The notes: generated by a model not told the origin, from the letters alone. Counted from the stretch's first letter, positions 1 through 9,641 are shown. The stretch: DNA of 64,000 bases from an uncultured Bacteroidales bacterium (GCA_944323785.1 CALUTU010000010.1:1-64000), one strand, 5' to 3'. Numbers and translations: made by a program.

Positions 1-122
1 AGGGCCTTTTCCCTAAGGGCGTCCTGTCTGACTTGCTCGCGTCTTTCCTTTCTCTCATCCCAGTAGCGGGGCTCGTAATGGAAGACGCGGTGGCTCGGTG
101 TCTTGAAAAAACTTATATTCAT
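1..122 (-). CDS. conserved hypothetical protein, N-terminal fragment (clipped by window edge)
   Basis: The first 40 codons of a minus-strand gene are visible, starting at an ATG at 122-120 and running off the window. The product begins MNISFFKTPSHRVFHY and continues as a very basic, charged stretch rich in Arg and Glu. I know this kind of short basic protein as a conserved hypothetical in Bacteroidales, but no function can be given. A good promoter, a TTTG box and a -7 box TAATTTTG, lies just upstream and supports this start. Confidence 0.6.
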   Translation of the reverse strand, partial: MNISFFKTPSHRVFHYEPRYWDERKERREQVRQDALREKA

Positions 123-145
123 TTCAAAAATGCTTTTGCAACTGA

Positions 146-175
146 CAAAATTACAAAAAAATGCTCATAAGCAAA
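146..175 (-). promoter_or_regulatory. Bacteroidota-type promoter for the clipped gene
   Basis: On the minus strand TTTG (175-172) is followed after 18 bases by TAATTTTG (153-146), matching the TTTG/TAnnTTTG consensus. It sits 23 bases before the ATG at 122. Confidence 0.5.
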
Positions 176-321
176 AACGGAGTGCGCGGGGATACGGAAA
201 ATAGTGATATATTTGTTATTGTTTATTGGATGCTTTATGTACTATATTGCTGTTGGATGTGACCGCTCGGGGTCCGGCACATCGGAACCGGAACAGGTGA
301 AATGTTTTTATAAATAAAATA

Positions 322-1710
322 ATGATGAATAGAACCTTAATCTATGTTTTTACGGCTGTCATGACAGCTTTGTTCATAGGGTGTAGACCGGATGAGGAAA
401 AAGAACCGGATGCCGGGATGCTTGTCCCTGAGATAGTACTGGACAATGAGAGTGATGTGAATATGCCGGCAGAGGGGGGAAAGATATCTGTACCTTTTCA
501 TATAGTCAATCAATATGACGGAGGAAAGGTTTCGGCTGACAGTGAGTCAGACTGGCTGTCGCTTTCCTGCAGTGAGTCGGAGGTGTCTGTTGAAGCCGTA
601 CCCAATACGGAGACATCGGCCAGAACGGCAGTTGTGTCCGTATGCTACACTTATGGTGAGGCAGGTGATACGGTCATGGCTCATTTTGACGTCATCCAGG
701 CAGCGGAAGAGTGGCAGGAAGATCCGGAATATGATTACGAATTTGAGGCTGCATATTTTTCCGGGACATATTTTGGAAATATCTATGGTCAGAACGGAGA
801 GTACTGCTTCGATGCGTATTTGATGGACAAGCCTATGGACGGAGATTATTTCGAGGCAGGCACCACCGCCTATCTGTTCGATATATTCACGACGGCTCCC
901 GGGGACAGCAAGAATCCACGGCCGGCTCCCGGAGTTTATACTCTAGGAGAGCTTTATGCGACTGTATCCATGACATTCACACCGGATCTTTCCTGCAGGA
1001 TGTATCAGAATGAGGACGGCAGCGTGACCAGGGTCATGTTGTCAGAAGGAACCTTGATTATCAGCGAGGAAGGCGGGAGTGTGCTCTTTGAGGCTTTCCT
1101 GACGGACGAGGACGGCAAGACCCATCATGTGACTTATTCCGGTCCGACTGAGTATGTGTCGGACGGTGTTGTCGGCGGCGGGGAACTGGATGTGCTGGAG
1201 AGTGACCTGGACATCCAGGCTGGCATAGCAGACGCATCCTGGCTGGCTGATGCCGGAAACGATGTGATGGAGGTAAATATCGCCTTTACGGACATGGATA
1301 CTGATGAGGCCGGTTATGTGATTCCTCCCGGATCCATCCTGTATGTGGACGCATATATGCCATTCGACGAGAACGGCATGATTGCTCCCGGCACATATGA
1401 TTTCTCGCATCAGCAGGGAGAGGCATTCTCGCTGTATCCGGGAGACTCTCAGGAGGTGATGGCCGGACTCGTCATGCCTTTCGGAACGTATGCGGATTAT
1501 ATGGTGACGGACAGTCAGTCGTACACCGGACTTATCAGGCAGGGCAGTATGACAGTAAGCGGATCTGCGGGCAGTTACACGATTGAGTGCAGTTTCACCA
1601 CCGTCGAGGACTATAGCGTCAAGTGCAGTTACAGCGGAGACCTGACGGTGCACAATATCCCCGTCGTACACCGGCCAGCTGACCGGCACCATGTATTACG
1701 GCGGCTATGA
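322..1710 (+). CDS. surface lipoprotein with BACON-like domain and two internal repeats; C-terminus frameshifted
   Basis: This is a probable outer-membrane lipoprotein of unknown role. A signal peptide ends in the lipobox LFIGC (Cys21). Residues about 36-127 resemble a BACON/Ig-like domain (SDWLSLS, then AVVSVCY). Two related beta-rich repeats follow, about 145-275 and 300-440: compare APGVYTL with APGTYDF, and EGTLIISEEGGS with QGSMTVSGSAGS, each closing in YSG. The last 14 or so residues (PVVHRPADRHHVLRRL) do not look like the rest. The +1 frame beyond the CCCC run at 1659-1662 reads SYTGQLTGTMYYGGYEGEY and runs to a stop at 1742-1744. One surplus C would explain this. BACON proteins often bind glycans or accompany glycan systems, but no such partner is adjacent here. 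Confidence 0.7.
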   Translation: MMNRTLIYVFTAVMTALFIGCRPDEEKEPDAGMLVPEIVLDNESDVNMPAEGGKISVPFHIVNQYDGGKVSADSESDWLSLSCSESEVSVEAVPNTETSARTAVVSVCYTYGEAGDTVMAHFDVIQAAEEWQEDPEYDYEFEAAYFSGTYFGNIYGQNGEYCFDAYLMDKPMDGDYFEAGTTAYLFDIFTTAPGDSKNPRPAPGVYTLGELYATVSMTFTPDLSCRMYQNEDGSVTRVMLSEGTLIISEEGGSVLFEAFLTDEDGKTHHVTYSGPTEYVSDGVVGGGELDVLESDLDIQAGIADASWLADAGNDVMEVNIAFTDMDTDEAGYVIPPGSILYVDAYMPFDENGMIAPGTYDFSHQQGEAFSLYPGDSQEVMAGLVMPFGTYADYMVTDSQSYTGLIRQGSMTVSGSAGSYTIECSFTTVEDYSVKCSYSGDLTVHNIPVVHRPADRHHVLRRL

Positions 1711-1801
1711 GGGAGAATATGTGACAGAGAATGGACAGGGGTAGTCGAAACAGTGGCTCTGTCCGTCAGGCAAAGAAACCGCTGATGTTACGGATAATAT
1801 G

Positions 1802-1841
1802 AAGAAGAGGCTGCCCCGGTGTACGGAAGCAGCCTCTTCTT
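1802..1841. terminator. bidirectional terminator between the lipoprotein and glnA
   Basis: A perfect 13-bp inverted repeat, AAGAAGAGGCTGC (1802-1814) and its complement (1829-1841), with a 14-base loop. It lies between convergent genes and is T-rich on both sides. Confidence 0.75.
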
Positions 1842-1869
1842 GTATTGTAGTACAGTATGTGTCAAGGAA

Positions 1870-3372
1870 TTATCCGCAGTGATAGTAGCGTCTTACCAGC
1901 TCCATCATCAAGCCCTTGTCGCGTTTGACCTCTTCGCGGATGTTGGCGTCGTTGTAGGCGCGGAGCATGGCGATGCGGCCGTCAATCATGCTCTTGGAGA
2001 ACACGCCCTTGGCCTCGTACAGTGCCCTGTTCTTCTCCAGCTCGTCAGCGGACTCGGCGCAGGATGTAGGAAGCTGTGCCAGCGAGTTGAGGATGGCTTC
2101 GTTCTTGGCATCGTGGATATTGACGTCCACATAGGTCTTCTTGGCAATCTCAAGCGCGTCGGGCAGCTCGAATCCGATGCGTGCGGCTGTTACCAGTCCA
2201 GCGAGCATCAGGTGGATGTCGGCCGAGCCGTCACCTGAGCGCAGCTCTACAGTCTGCTTGTCGGGCATCACGATGTCGGGATTCTGGGGCAGGCCGTTGG
2301 CGATGGCGGACATGTCGCTCTTTCCTGTCCAGCCGAGGGGTACGCGCACGAGTACGGAACGGTTGCGGTCACCCCAGCAGATGCTGGTTGGAGCCTCCTG
2401 ATGAGGTACCAGACGGAAGTATGAGGTAGGGTTTGCATTTCCGAAAGCGGTAAGGGATGACGCGCAGGTCATATAGCCGGCGATGGCCTTGCGTGCCTCG
2501 TCGGAGAGATGTCCGTCCTTGAGCATCACTGAGTGCTCCCCGTTCATGATGCGGGTATGGAAGTGCAGTCCGCTTCCGGCCTTGCCCTCGGTGATCTTGG
2601 GTGCGAATGTGATGTCGAAGCCGTACTGCCATGCCAGGGTGCGGAGAATCCATTTGGCCATCACCAGCTGGTCTGCCGCCGATTCTACGGGCGATACGAG
2701 GAACTCGATCTCATTCTGCTCGTACACCTTGCCGTCCAGGGTGAAGTTGCCTACCTCGGAGTGTGCGTACTTGATGTTGCCGCCGACCTGAGAGATGAGT
2801 TTCATCGCCTCTGTGCGGAAAGCCTCTACCTTTGTGAAAGGGGTGGACTCATGATATCCGCGCTGGTTCTCTGACGGGAAGCAGTTGTCATCGTCGTAGA
2901 TGACGTAGAACTCCAGCTCGCCCATGGCCTCGAAGGTGTAGCCTGTGGTCTTCTTGAACTCCTCGTGGGCCTTGCGGAGGGTGTACTCAGGAGAACTCTC
3001 CAGCGGCAGTCCGTCCTTGGTGAAGTAGGAGCAGAGCATGCCGAGTGTGGGGATCTCGGCGAATGGGTCGATGTAGGCTGTCGAGAAGCGGGGAATGACA
3101 TAGAGGTCGCTTGAGCCGGCCTCGATATAGGAAAACAGACTGGAGCCGTCAACTCTCTCTCCGAACGAGAGGATCAGGTCCAGATACTGAAGGCTGCTGA
3201 CCGGGAAGTTGAGGGTCTTCAGCCTGCCGTCTCCCGCGATGTAGCGGAAGTTCACGACACGGATGTCGTTGGCGGTGATGAAATTGATTATGTCATCCTT
3301 TGTGAACTCATCGGGCATCTTGCCGATGGCACTCACCAGAGGATTGATGTTGTACGTCAATGCTGCGTTCAT
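1870..3372 (-). CDS. glnA: glutamine synthetase
   Basis: Glutamine synthetase makes glutamine from glutamate, ammonia and ATP in the cytoplasm. The 500-residue product has the expected order. An N-terminal beta-grasp domain comes first (VVNFRYIAGDGR region). The catalytic barrel follows, with a metal/substrate Glu motif (MGELEFYV), the ATP-site motif GKAGSGLHFHTR near residue 265, and NPTSYFRLVPHQEAP with the later RNRSVLVRVP and VELRSGDGSADIH motifs. The frame stays open to an ATG at 3405, but the second ATG (3372, MNAALTYN) gives a normal N-terminus. The gene stands alone, with a strong terminator after it. Nothing nearby shows how nitrogen controls it. Confidence 0.93.
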   Translation of the reverse strand: MNAALTYNINPLVSAIGKMPDEFTKDDIINFITANDIRVVNFRYIAGDGRLKTLNFPVSSLQYLDLILSFGERVDGSSLFSYIEAGSSDLYVIPRFSTAYIDPFAEIPTLGMLCSYFTKDGLPLESSPEYTLRKAHEEFKKTTGYTFEAMGELEFYVIYDDDNCFPSENQRGYHESTPFTKVEAFRTEAMKLISQVGGNIKYAHSEVGNFTLDGKVYEQNEIEFLVSPVESAADQLVMAKWILRTLAWQYGFDITFAPKITEGKAGSGLHFHTRIMNGEHSVMLKDGHLSDEARKAIAGYMTCASSLTAFGNANPTSYFRLVPHQEAPTSICWGDRNRSVLVRVPLGWTGKSDMSAIANGLPQNPDIVMPDKQTVELRSGDGSADIHLMLAGLVTAARIGFELPDALEIAKKTYVDVNIHDAKNEAILNSLAQLPTSCAESADELEKNRALYEAKGVFSKSMIDGRIAMLRAYNDANIREEVKRDKGLMMELVRRYYHCG

Positions 3373-3516
3373 AATTGCATTTAAATTATTTAGAATTGAC
3401 AGCAAATTAGTGCAAATTTTTTAATTATTCCAAACTTTTACGGCAAGAATCTTACTTGTTGACTCTGTCTCTGCTAATTTCACGGTGTGGATGTAGTGAA
3501 AATCGGAACGGCTTTT

Positions 3517-3524
3517 TATCTTTG
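3517..3524 (+). promoter_or_regulatory. -7 box (TATCTTTG) of the GH84-GH20-MFS cluster
   Basis: TATCTTTG followed by CA lies 20 bases before the GH84 ATG at 3545. No clear -33 TTTG is visible at the usual distance. Confidence 0.5.
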
Positions 3525-3544
3525 CATGAATTTAAGAAATCAGT

Positions 3545-6043
3545 ATGGAAAAGAAGTTAAGAATAATAGTCACGGCGGCCGTGTTGGTGACGGCAGCCTG
3601 TCTCCGCTCGGAAGCAGGAGAGACTCCGTGCGATGTGCCTGTTGTCAACCCGACACCGCATGAGGTGGTGATGCTTCCGGAGGAAGGGACTGTGGATATT
3701 TCCGCAGGAGTAAGGCTAATGGACAAGTCGGGGCTGTTCCGGGAGGCTGCCGGTTTTCTGCCCGCAGGTGATAAGAAAGCGGTCGGTCTTACGGTTGATT
3801 TCGGGGAGAAAAAGGCTGTCAGGGCAGGAGTCAGGGCTGTCTCCGGCGCTTACCTGCTTGCGATAGGCAGCAAGGAAATATCCGTTCTTGGATACGATGA
3901 GCGTGGGGTTTTCTACGGGCTTCAGACCCTGCGTCAGATAGCGGCTCAGGCCGGAGACGGGCATATGCCGTGCATGACGGTCAATGACTGGCCGGATCTT
4001 CCGGCAAGGGGTGTGGTCGAGGGATTTTACGGTACTCCATGGTCGCATGAGGCAAGGCTGTCCCTGATAGATTTCTACGGCAGGTATAAGATGAATACCT
4101 ACATATATGGCCCGAAAGACGATCCGTATCACAGTTCTCCCGATTGGAGGAAGCCTTATCCGGCGGAGGAAGCAGCTCAGATAAAGGAGCTTGTCGAGGC
4201 CTGCAGGGCCAATTACGTGGATTTCGTCTGGGCCATACATCCCGGGCAGGACATAAAGTGGAACGAGGAGGACTATGCGGCTCTCATGACCAAGTTCGAG
4301 AGCATGTATGCCTTGGGAGTCAGGGCATTCGCCATATTTTTCGATGATATATCCGGAGACGGGGCCAATCCTTTCCGGCAGGTGGAACTGCTCAACCGTA
4401 TGAATGAGGAGTTCGTCAAGGCAAAGGGGGATGTGGCTCCGCTGATCATCTGTCCTACCGACTATAACCGCTCCTGGGCCAATCCCACCGAGCGCGGCAG
4501 TCTGGCTGTCTACGGCAGGGAACTAGATCCTTCTGTACGGGTGTTCTGGACAGGGGACTATGTGTGCAGCGACCTGACTCCGGCCACTCTGGAGTGGGTG
4601 GGCTCCAGAATACAGCGTCCGGCCCTGTACTGGTGGAATTTCCCGGTTACGGACTACTGCCGCCATATCGTCATGCAGGGCCCCGTATACGGTCTGGACC
4701 AGACGCTTACGGCAGAGAACCTTTGCGGCTTCGTAAGCAATCCCATGGAACATGCCGAGGCCTCCAAACTGGCCCTGTACGGTGTGGCCGATTATACCTG
4801 GAACATTGAGGACTATGATCCTCTGGCCAACTGGGAGCGCGGCCTCGGTGTACTGGCCGGAGAAGATGCCGGGGAGGCTTACCGGACATTCGCCATACAT
4901 TCATGCGACACGGAGTCCGGCTACCGCCGCGATGAGTCCTGGGAAACGGAGGTTTTTGACTTTGACGACTATACTCAGCAGCAGTACGACGCTCTGCTGG
5001 AGGAATTCCGCAGGGTGGAGGCTGCTCCGGAAGAGATGGCCGAGAACTGTTCCAATGAAGCCCTTATGCGCGAGCTTTCTCCCTGGCTGGAGGAGTTCGG
5101 CAAGCTGGGTGCCAGAGGTGTCCGGACTCTTGAACTGATTAAGGTGTTTGAGAGTGGAGATGATGCTGCTTTCTGGTCGGCTTATACGGCCAACCTTATG
5201 AGCCCCGAGGAGAAAGCGGCCTATGAGGCGCACAAATCCGGATCATTGAAACTCAATCCGTTCTGTGAGAGGGCTATGGACGGTATGGCGGCAGCATTTT
5301 ACCGTCGGGTGGCCGGTCGCAGTCCATATTCCTACACGGCTATGGGTTCGTTTGCCAACTCGGGGACAGTGTCCGGAAAGCTCATGTTCGATGATGACTC
5401 TACTACGTTCTATACCTCAGCATATGCCCAGCAGACCGGTGACTGGATAGGTGTCGATCTCGGCCTGGTAAGGGGCCTTAGGGAGATAGATATACTTCAG
5501 GGCCGCAATTCGGTGGACGATGTGGACTATTTCGACAGGACTGTCCTGGAGGCTTCCAAGGACGGACAGATATGGTTTCCTGTGATTGCAGACACGCTGG
5601 AGAGGCAGTATGTGATAAAGTGGCAGGGCCGCGGGATTGACGCCAGATATGTGCGTCTGCGCAAGATTGAGTCTGACAAGACCAACTGGGCCGCTGTCCG
5701 TACATTCAGTGTCAACCCGGTAAGGCCTGACAGTCTGGGCTTTGACCTGCAGGCACCGGACAGGGACAAGGCCGTATACGCCTTTGACAACAATCCTTAT
5801 ACGTATTACGCTTTGGACGGTGCGATGTCGTTCGGAATTGTCCGTGATGACAGTACTCAGGTCTCCGTGGACAAGGTACTGCTGCTCAGGCCTCGTTCCG
5901 AGGTGACGGTTACCCAGTATTCTGCAGACGGCGCAACAGTCGGACATCTCAGCACGGAAGACCCGTATTGCTGCGTCAGACTGAGTCAGGATGCGGTGCG
6001 GGTCAGGATAGAGGGAGATACGGATATTTTTGAGATACTGTAA
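3545..6043 (+). CDS. GH84 beta-N-acetylglucosaminidase (O-GlcNAcase/hyaluronidase-like), secreted
   Basis: A family GH84 enzyme that removes terminal beta-linked GlcNAc by substrate-assisted catalysis. A signal peptide (about 1-24, with a possible weak lipobox VTAAC) precedes an alpha/beta GH20b-like domain (about 30-145). The catalytic barrel opens with RGVVEGFYGTPW (155-166) and carries the diagnostic adjacent aspartates D267 and D268 in FFDDISGD. A helical part (about 450-590) is followed by a discoidin/F5-8C-like module (about 600-710) and a final beta module. At 832 residues it matches Bacteroidota GH84 proteins. Only 14 bases separate it from the GH20 gene, so the two are probably co-transcribed. 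Host O-glycans, mucin or GlcNAc-modified proteins are likely substrates, by inference. Confidence 0.92.
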   Translation: MEKKLRIIVTAAVLVTAACLRSEAGETPCDVPVVNPTPHEVVMLPEEGTVDISAGVRLMDKSGLFREAAGFLPAGDKKAVGLTVDFGEKKAVRAGVRAVSGAYLLAIGSKEISVLGYDERGVFYGLQTLRQIAAQAGDGHMPCMTVNDWPDLPARGVVEGFYGTPWSHEARLSLIDFYGRYKMNTYIYGPKDDPYHSSPDWRKPYPAEEAAQIKELVEACRANYVDFVWAIHPGQDIKWNEEDYAALMTKFESMYALGVRAFAIFFDDISGDGANPFRQVELLNRMNEEFVKAKGDVAPLIICPTDYNRSWANPTERGSLAVYGRELDPSVRVFWTGDYVCSDLTPATLEWVGSRIQRPALYWWNFPVTDYCRHIVMQGPVYGLDQTLTAENLCGFVSNPMEHAEASKLALYGVADYTWNIEDYDPLANWERGLGVLAGEDAGEAYRTFAIHSCDTESGYRRDESWETEVFDFDDYTQQQYDALLEEFRRVEAAPEEMAENCSNEALMRELSPWLEEFGKLGARGVRTLELIKVFESGDDAAFWSAYTANLMSPEEKAAYEAHKSGSLKLNPFCERAMDGMAAAFYRRVAGRSPYSYTAMGSFANSGTVSGKLMFDDDSTTFYTSAYAQQTGDWIGVDLGLVRGLREIDILQGRNSVDDVDYFDRTVLEASKDGQIWFPVIADTLERQYVIKWQGRGIDARYVRLRKIESDKTNWAAVRTFSVNPVRPDSLGFDLQAPDRDKAVYAFDNNPYTYYALDGAMSFGIVRDDSTQVSVDKVLLLRPRSEVTVTQYSADGATVGHLSTEDPYCCVRLSQDAVRVRIEGDTDIFEIL

Positions 6044-6057
6044 ATAATAATCGACTT

Positions 6058-8250
6058 ATGAAAAGAATACTGTCATTGTGCATGGTGCTGACGGCTTCTG
6101 TTGCCCTGTCGGCACAGACCTACAGCAACTTGGTGCCGCAGCCTCTGAGCGTCAGTCCCGAGGACGGCGCGTTTGTTATGCGGAAAGGCCTTTCGGTATG
6201 CGCTTCCGACGATATGACTTTCGAGAGAGAGTATTTGAAAGAGCATATGGAGAATATTTTCGCCTTTGAGATACCTGTCAACGAAGTCCCTGTCTACAAC
6301 GGCATCGTCCTGATGCTGACAGAGGGCATGGAGAGCGAGGCCTATCGGCTTGACGTGACGGAAGACAATATCATCATAGAGGCTTCTGACTGTGCCGGGA
6401 TATTCTACGGTATCCAGACTTTGCTTCAGATGATGCATCCGGCTGTCTATGGAGGCGACAGCCCGGAACTTACCCGCTGGGTGCTGGACGGAGTTACTGT
6501 CGAGGACTCTCCGCGCTATGCCTACAGGGGAACGATGCTGGATGTCTCCAGGACATTTTTCGATGTCGACCATGTCCTGAGGCTTCTGGACTGGATGGCT
6601 TATCACAAGCTCAACCGTTTCCACTGGCATCTGGCTGATGACAACGGCTGGCGGATAGAGATAAAGAGATATCCGCAGCTTACGGAGAAAGGTGCATGGC
6701 GGGGAGACGGGGAAGTGACTCCGGCCGCATACGGTCAGGGACATGGGCGTTATGGCGGCTACTATACGCAGAAGGATATCCGGAGGGTGGTGCGCTATGC
6801 GGCAGAGCGTCATATAGAGATTATACCCGAGATAGACCTGCCCGGACACAGCCGCTCGCTGATAGGGGTGTTCCCGGAGATGGCCTGCGATATGGATGTC
6901 CCTTATATAAGTGTCAACGGAGAGACGGACAATGTGCTTTGTGTGGCCAGGGAGGAGAATTACAGGATACTCTCCAATATATTCAGGGAGATAGCTTCTT
7001 TGTTCCCGTCGGAGTATATCCATATCGGTGGGGACGAGGTGGACCATACGTCGTGGAACGACTGTCCGCGCTGTCAGGCCTTGATGCAACTATACGGTCT
7101 GGACGGGCCGGAGGAGCTGCACAGCTGGTTTGTGTATGAGCTGGAGGACATACTCTCCAAGTGCGGCAAGAAGATGGCCGGCTGGGACGAGATAGTGATA
7201 TCGGATGCTGTCTATGACAGTTCCGCTCTCGTCTATGCGTGGAGAAGCGTTGAGAGCGGACGTATGTCGGTGGAAAAGGGTTACAATACAGTGGTGCAGA
7301 TAGGGGAGTACTGCTATTTGGATATGAAACAGTCGCCCGCCGAGAGGGGACACAGCTGGGCCGGCATAGTGCCTCTGTCCAAGACTTACTCACTTGAGCC
7401 GGATGAGATATTGGTCGGCTCACCTGCGGACAGCTCTCTGATAGCCGGAGTGCAGGCCGGTCTGTGGGCTGAGCTTATGGCCTGGCCGCCGCGTCTGATG
7501 GAATATCAGTATTTTCCGCGTCTGTGCGCTTTGGCCGAGGTGGGCTGGAGCTCTAAGGCCAACCGTGGTTTCGGGGATTTTGAGAGCAGACTTTACCAAG
7601 AGCATTTCCAGAGACTGTACCGTATGGGCATAGCGTTCCGTGTGGCTCCGCCGGAAGTGACTTTTGACGGTCAGGTGCTGCATGTGCGGCCGCCTCATCC
7701 TTCTGCGGTTGTGCGCTACAGTATGGACCGGACGGCCCCGACGGCCTCGTCTCCGGTGTGCCGGGGGGATATTTTAACGGACAGACCGGAGGACTTCCGT
7801 TTCGCTACGTTTTTTGCGGATGACCTCAGCAGCATTGCCGTGGGAGCCTCCAATATCGAATTGTATGATTATCTGGATCCGAAGATGACTGTAGAAAGCA
7901 ATTTCCCGCTGTCTGACGGCAACAAGCGGAGTCTCTCAGGCCGGGACGGAGTCGGATATTCCGGACGGGTGCTGCAGGCCGGGGACACGCTGTCATTTAT
8001 TATGGAAGAGCCGGTGGAGTGCAGCCGTATCACATTCACTTCCGGAGCTCCGTCCTCAGGCATGTTCTATGTGACTGATGCTTATGTGGAGTATGTGACG
8101 GCTGACGGTGAGGCTGTCAGGGCCGGAGAGCTCTATCATGGAGAGCTGGCTTTTGAGCCGCTGTCTCCGGTGAAAGAGGTCCGTGTGGTGATGACGGACT
8201 CCAACGATGGATATACTGCGGTGTTAAGAGGTTTGATGATTGAAAAATAA
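6058..8250 (+). CDS. GH20 beta-N-acetylhexosaminidase, secreted
   Basis: A family GH20 exo-hexosaminidase releasing terminal GlcNAc or GalNAc. A signal peptide ending at LSAQ (residue 20) leads to the N-terminal GH20b domain (about 23-150). The catalytic barrel starts at SPRYAYRGTMLDVSR, contains HWHLADDNGWR (189-199), and has the catalytic Asp326-Glu327 pair in HIGGDEVDH. Aromatic substrate-site motifs such as YAWRS follow. The C-terminus carries a chitobiase-type beta domain (about 540-600) and a discoidin-like end. With the GH84 gene upstream and the transporter 6 bases downstream it forms a degradation-and-uptake set for N-acetylhexosamine glycans. Confidence 0.93.
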   Translation: MKRILSLCMVLTASVALSAQTYSNLVPQPLSVSPEDGAFVMRKGLSVCASDDMTFEREYLKEHMENIFAFEIPVNEVPVYNGIVLMLTEGMESEAYRLDVTEDNIIIEASDCAGIFYGIQTLLQMMHPAVYGGDSPELTRWVLDGVTVEDSPRYAYRGTMLDVSRTFFDVDHVLRLLDWMAYHKLNRFHWHLADDNGWRIEIKRYPQLTEKGAWRGDGEVTPAAYGQGHGRYGGYYTQKDIRRVVRYAAERHIEIIPEIDLPGHSRSLIGVFPEMACDMDVPYISVNGETDNVLCVAREENYRILSNIFREIASLFPSEYIHIGGDEVDHTSWNDCPRCQALMQLYGLDGPEELHSWFVYELEDILSKCGKKMAGWDEIVISDAVYDSSALVYAWRSVESGRMSVEKGYNTVVQIGEYCYLDMKQSPAERGHSWAGIVPLSKTYSLEPDEILVGSPADSSLIAGVQAGLWAELMAWPPRLMEYQYFPRLCALAEVGWSSKANRGFGDFESRLYQEHFQRLYRMGIAFRVAPPEVTFDGQVLHVRPPHPSAVVRYSMDRTAPTASSPVCRGDILTDRPEDFRFATFFADDLSSIAVGASNIELYDYLDPKMTVESNFPLSDGNKRSLSGRDGVGYSGRVLQAGDTLSFIMEEPVECSRITFTSGAPSSGMFYVTDAYVEYVTADGEAVRAGELYHGELAFEPLSPVKEVRVVMTDSNDGYTAVLRGLMIEK

Positions 8251-8256
8251 TAAAAT

Positions 8257-9567
8257 ATGAAAGTTCAGAAATTCAAGTTGATTCTGCTCAGTTTCCTGCA
8301 GTTCGCAGTGTGGGGAGCGTATCTGACGAGCCAGGGCCGCTATCTTGCGGAGGCCGGTTTCGGAAGCCGGATAGGATGGTTCTATTCCGTTCAGGGTATT
8401 GTGTCCATCTTCATGCCTGCAATCATGGGCATCATAGCCGACAAGTGGATTCAGGCTCAGAGGCTGCTCGGTCTGTGTCATGCGGTGGCCGGAGCTGCCA
8501 TGATAGGAGCCGGCATATACGGGGTGTCAGCCGGAGCGGACGTGGAGTTCGGAGTCCTTTTCGGTCTGTATACTCTCAGTATCGCATTTTTCATGCCCAC
8601 GATAGCAATATCCAATTCGGTGTCCTACACCGTACTGGAGAAATCCGGCCTGGATCCGGTGAAGGACTTTCCGCCTATCAGGGTATGGGGTACGGTGGGC
8701 TTCATCTGTTCCATGTGGTTCGTGGATCTGGTAAAGGTCGGCGGTGCGGCCATGCAGGAGACATCCATGCAGTATGTGGTGTCGGGTGCTCTGAGTGTCA
8801 TCCTGGCCCTGTATACGCTGACACTGCCTGAGTGCCCCGTGAACAGGACGGCTCAGAAGAAGTCGCTGGTGGACGCCATGGGGCTCAGGGCATTTACCCT
8901 GTTCAGACAGAGAAAGATGGCCGTGTTCTTCATTTTCTCCATGCTGCTCGGAGTCGCCCTGCAGATAACCAACGGCTTCGCCAATCCCTTCCTGGCGGAC
9001 TTCGGCAACTTGTCCGAGTATCAGGGAACATTCGGTGTCGAGCATTCCAACATGCTGATATCCCTGTCGCAGATATCCGAGACCCTGTGTATCCTCCTGA
9101 TACCGTTTTTCCTCAAACGTTACGGCATCAAGAACGTGATGCTCATAGCGATGCTGGCCTGGACGCTGCGTTTCGGCTTCTTCGCCCTCGGCAATCCGGG
9201 CAGCGGTGTATGGCTGATAATCCTGTCCATGTTGGTCTATGGAGTGGCTTTCGACTTTTTCAACATCTCGGGCTCGCTCTTTGTCAACCAGACTACGGAC
9301 AGCTCAATCCGCTCCAGTGCTCAGGGACTTTTCATGCTGATGACCAACGGTGTGGGAGCGGCAGCCGGCACTATCGGGGCCCAGGCTGTCGTCAATGCCC
9401 TTGTGAACTCGCATAAGATACCCGGAGCCGACGGAGTCATTGACTGGCATACCGTGATGACAGGCTGGAGTCATGCATGGTGGCTCTTTGCAGCCTATGC
9501 CCTGGTGGTAGCCATATTGTTCGCCCTGATGTTCCAGCACAAGCACGACGGCAAGGCCGCTGCGTAG
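8257..9567 (+). CDS. MFS transporter, nucleoside:H+ symporter-like (NupG type)
   Basis: An inner-membrane major facilitator protein of 436 residues with about 12 hydrophobic segments. The start KLILLSFLQFAVWGAYLTSQG and the SNSVSYTVLEKSG and FPPIRVWGTVGFICSMW segments are characteristic of the nucleoside H+ symporter family (NupG/XapB). It starts 6 bases after the GH20 gene. In Bacteroidota such proteins often sit beside glycosidase genes, so it may import a sugar released by GH84/GH20 rather than a nucleoside; that is inference from context. The substrate cannot be read from the sequence. Confidence 0.8.
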   Translation: MKVQKFKLILLSFLQFAVWGAYLTSQGRYLAEAGFGSRIGWFYSVQGIVSIFMPAIMGIIADKWIQAQRLLGLCHAVAGAAMIGAGIYGVSAGADVEFGVLFGLYTLSIAFFMPTIAISNSVSYTVLEKSGLDPVKDFPPIRVWGTVGFICSMWFVDLVKVGGAAMQETSMQYVVSGALSVILALYTLTLPECPVNRTAQKKSLVDAMGLRAFTLFRQRKMAVFFIFSMLLGVALQITNGFANPFLADFGNLSEYQGTFGVEHSNMLISLSQISETLCILLIPFFLKRYGIKNVMLIAMLAWTLRFGFFALGNPGSGVWLIILSMLVYGVAFDFFNISGSLFVNQTTDSSIRSSAQGLFMLMTNGVGAAAGTIGAQAVVNALVNSHKIPGADGVIDWHTVMTGWSHAWWLFAAYALVVAILFALMFQHKHDGKAAA

Positions 9568-9641
9568 TCCGGAATCAAAAAAAAAGAGCGTCACAAGGCG
9601 GAGATATTTACATTAACCTGAAAACATTAAACTTATCAGAT

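Noticed and set aside
6073-7089. A 338-codon open frame on the minus strand
   Set aside because: It is antisense to the GH20 gene, and its His/Arg-rich translation looks like a mirror frame.
9477-9641. An upstream start for the mosaic lipoprotein
   Set aside because: It would overlap the transporter gene and remove the signal peptide; the ATG at 9642 gives a proper lipobox.
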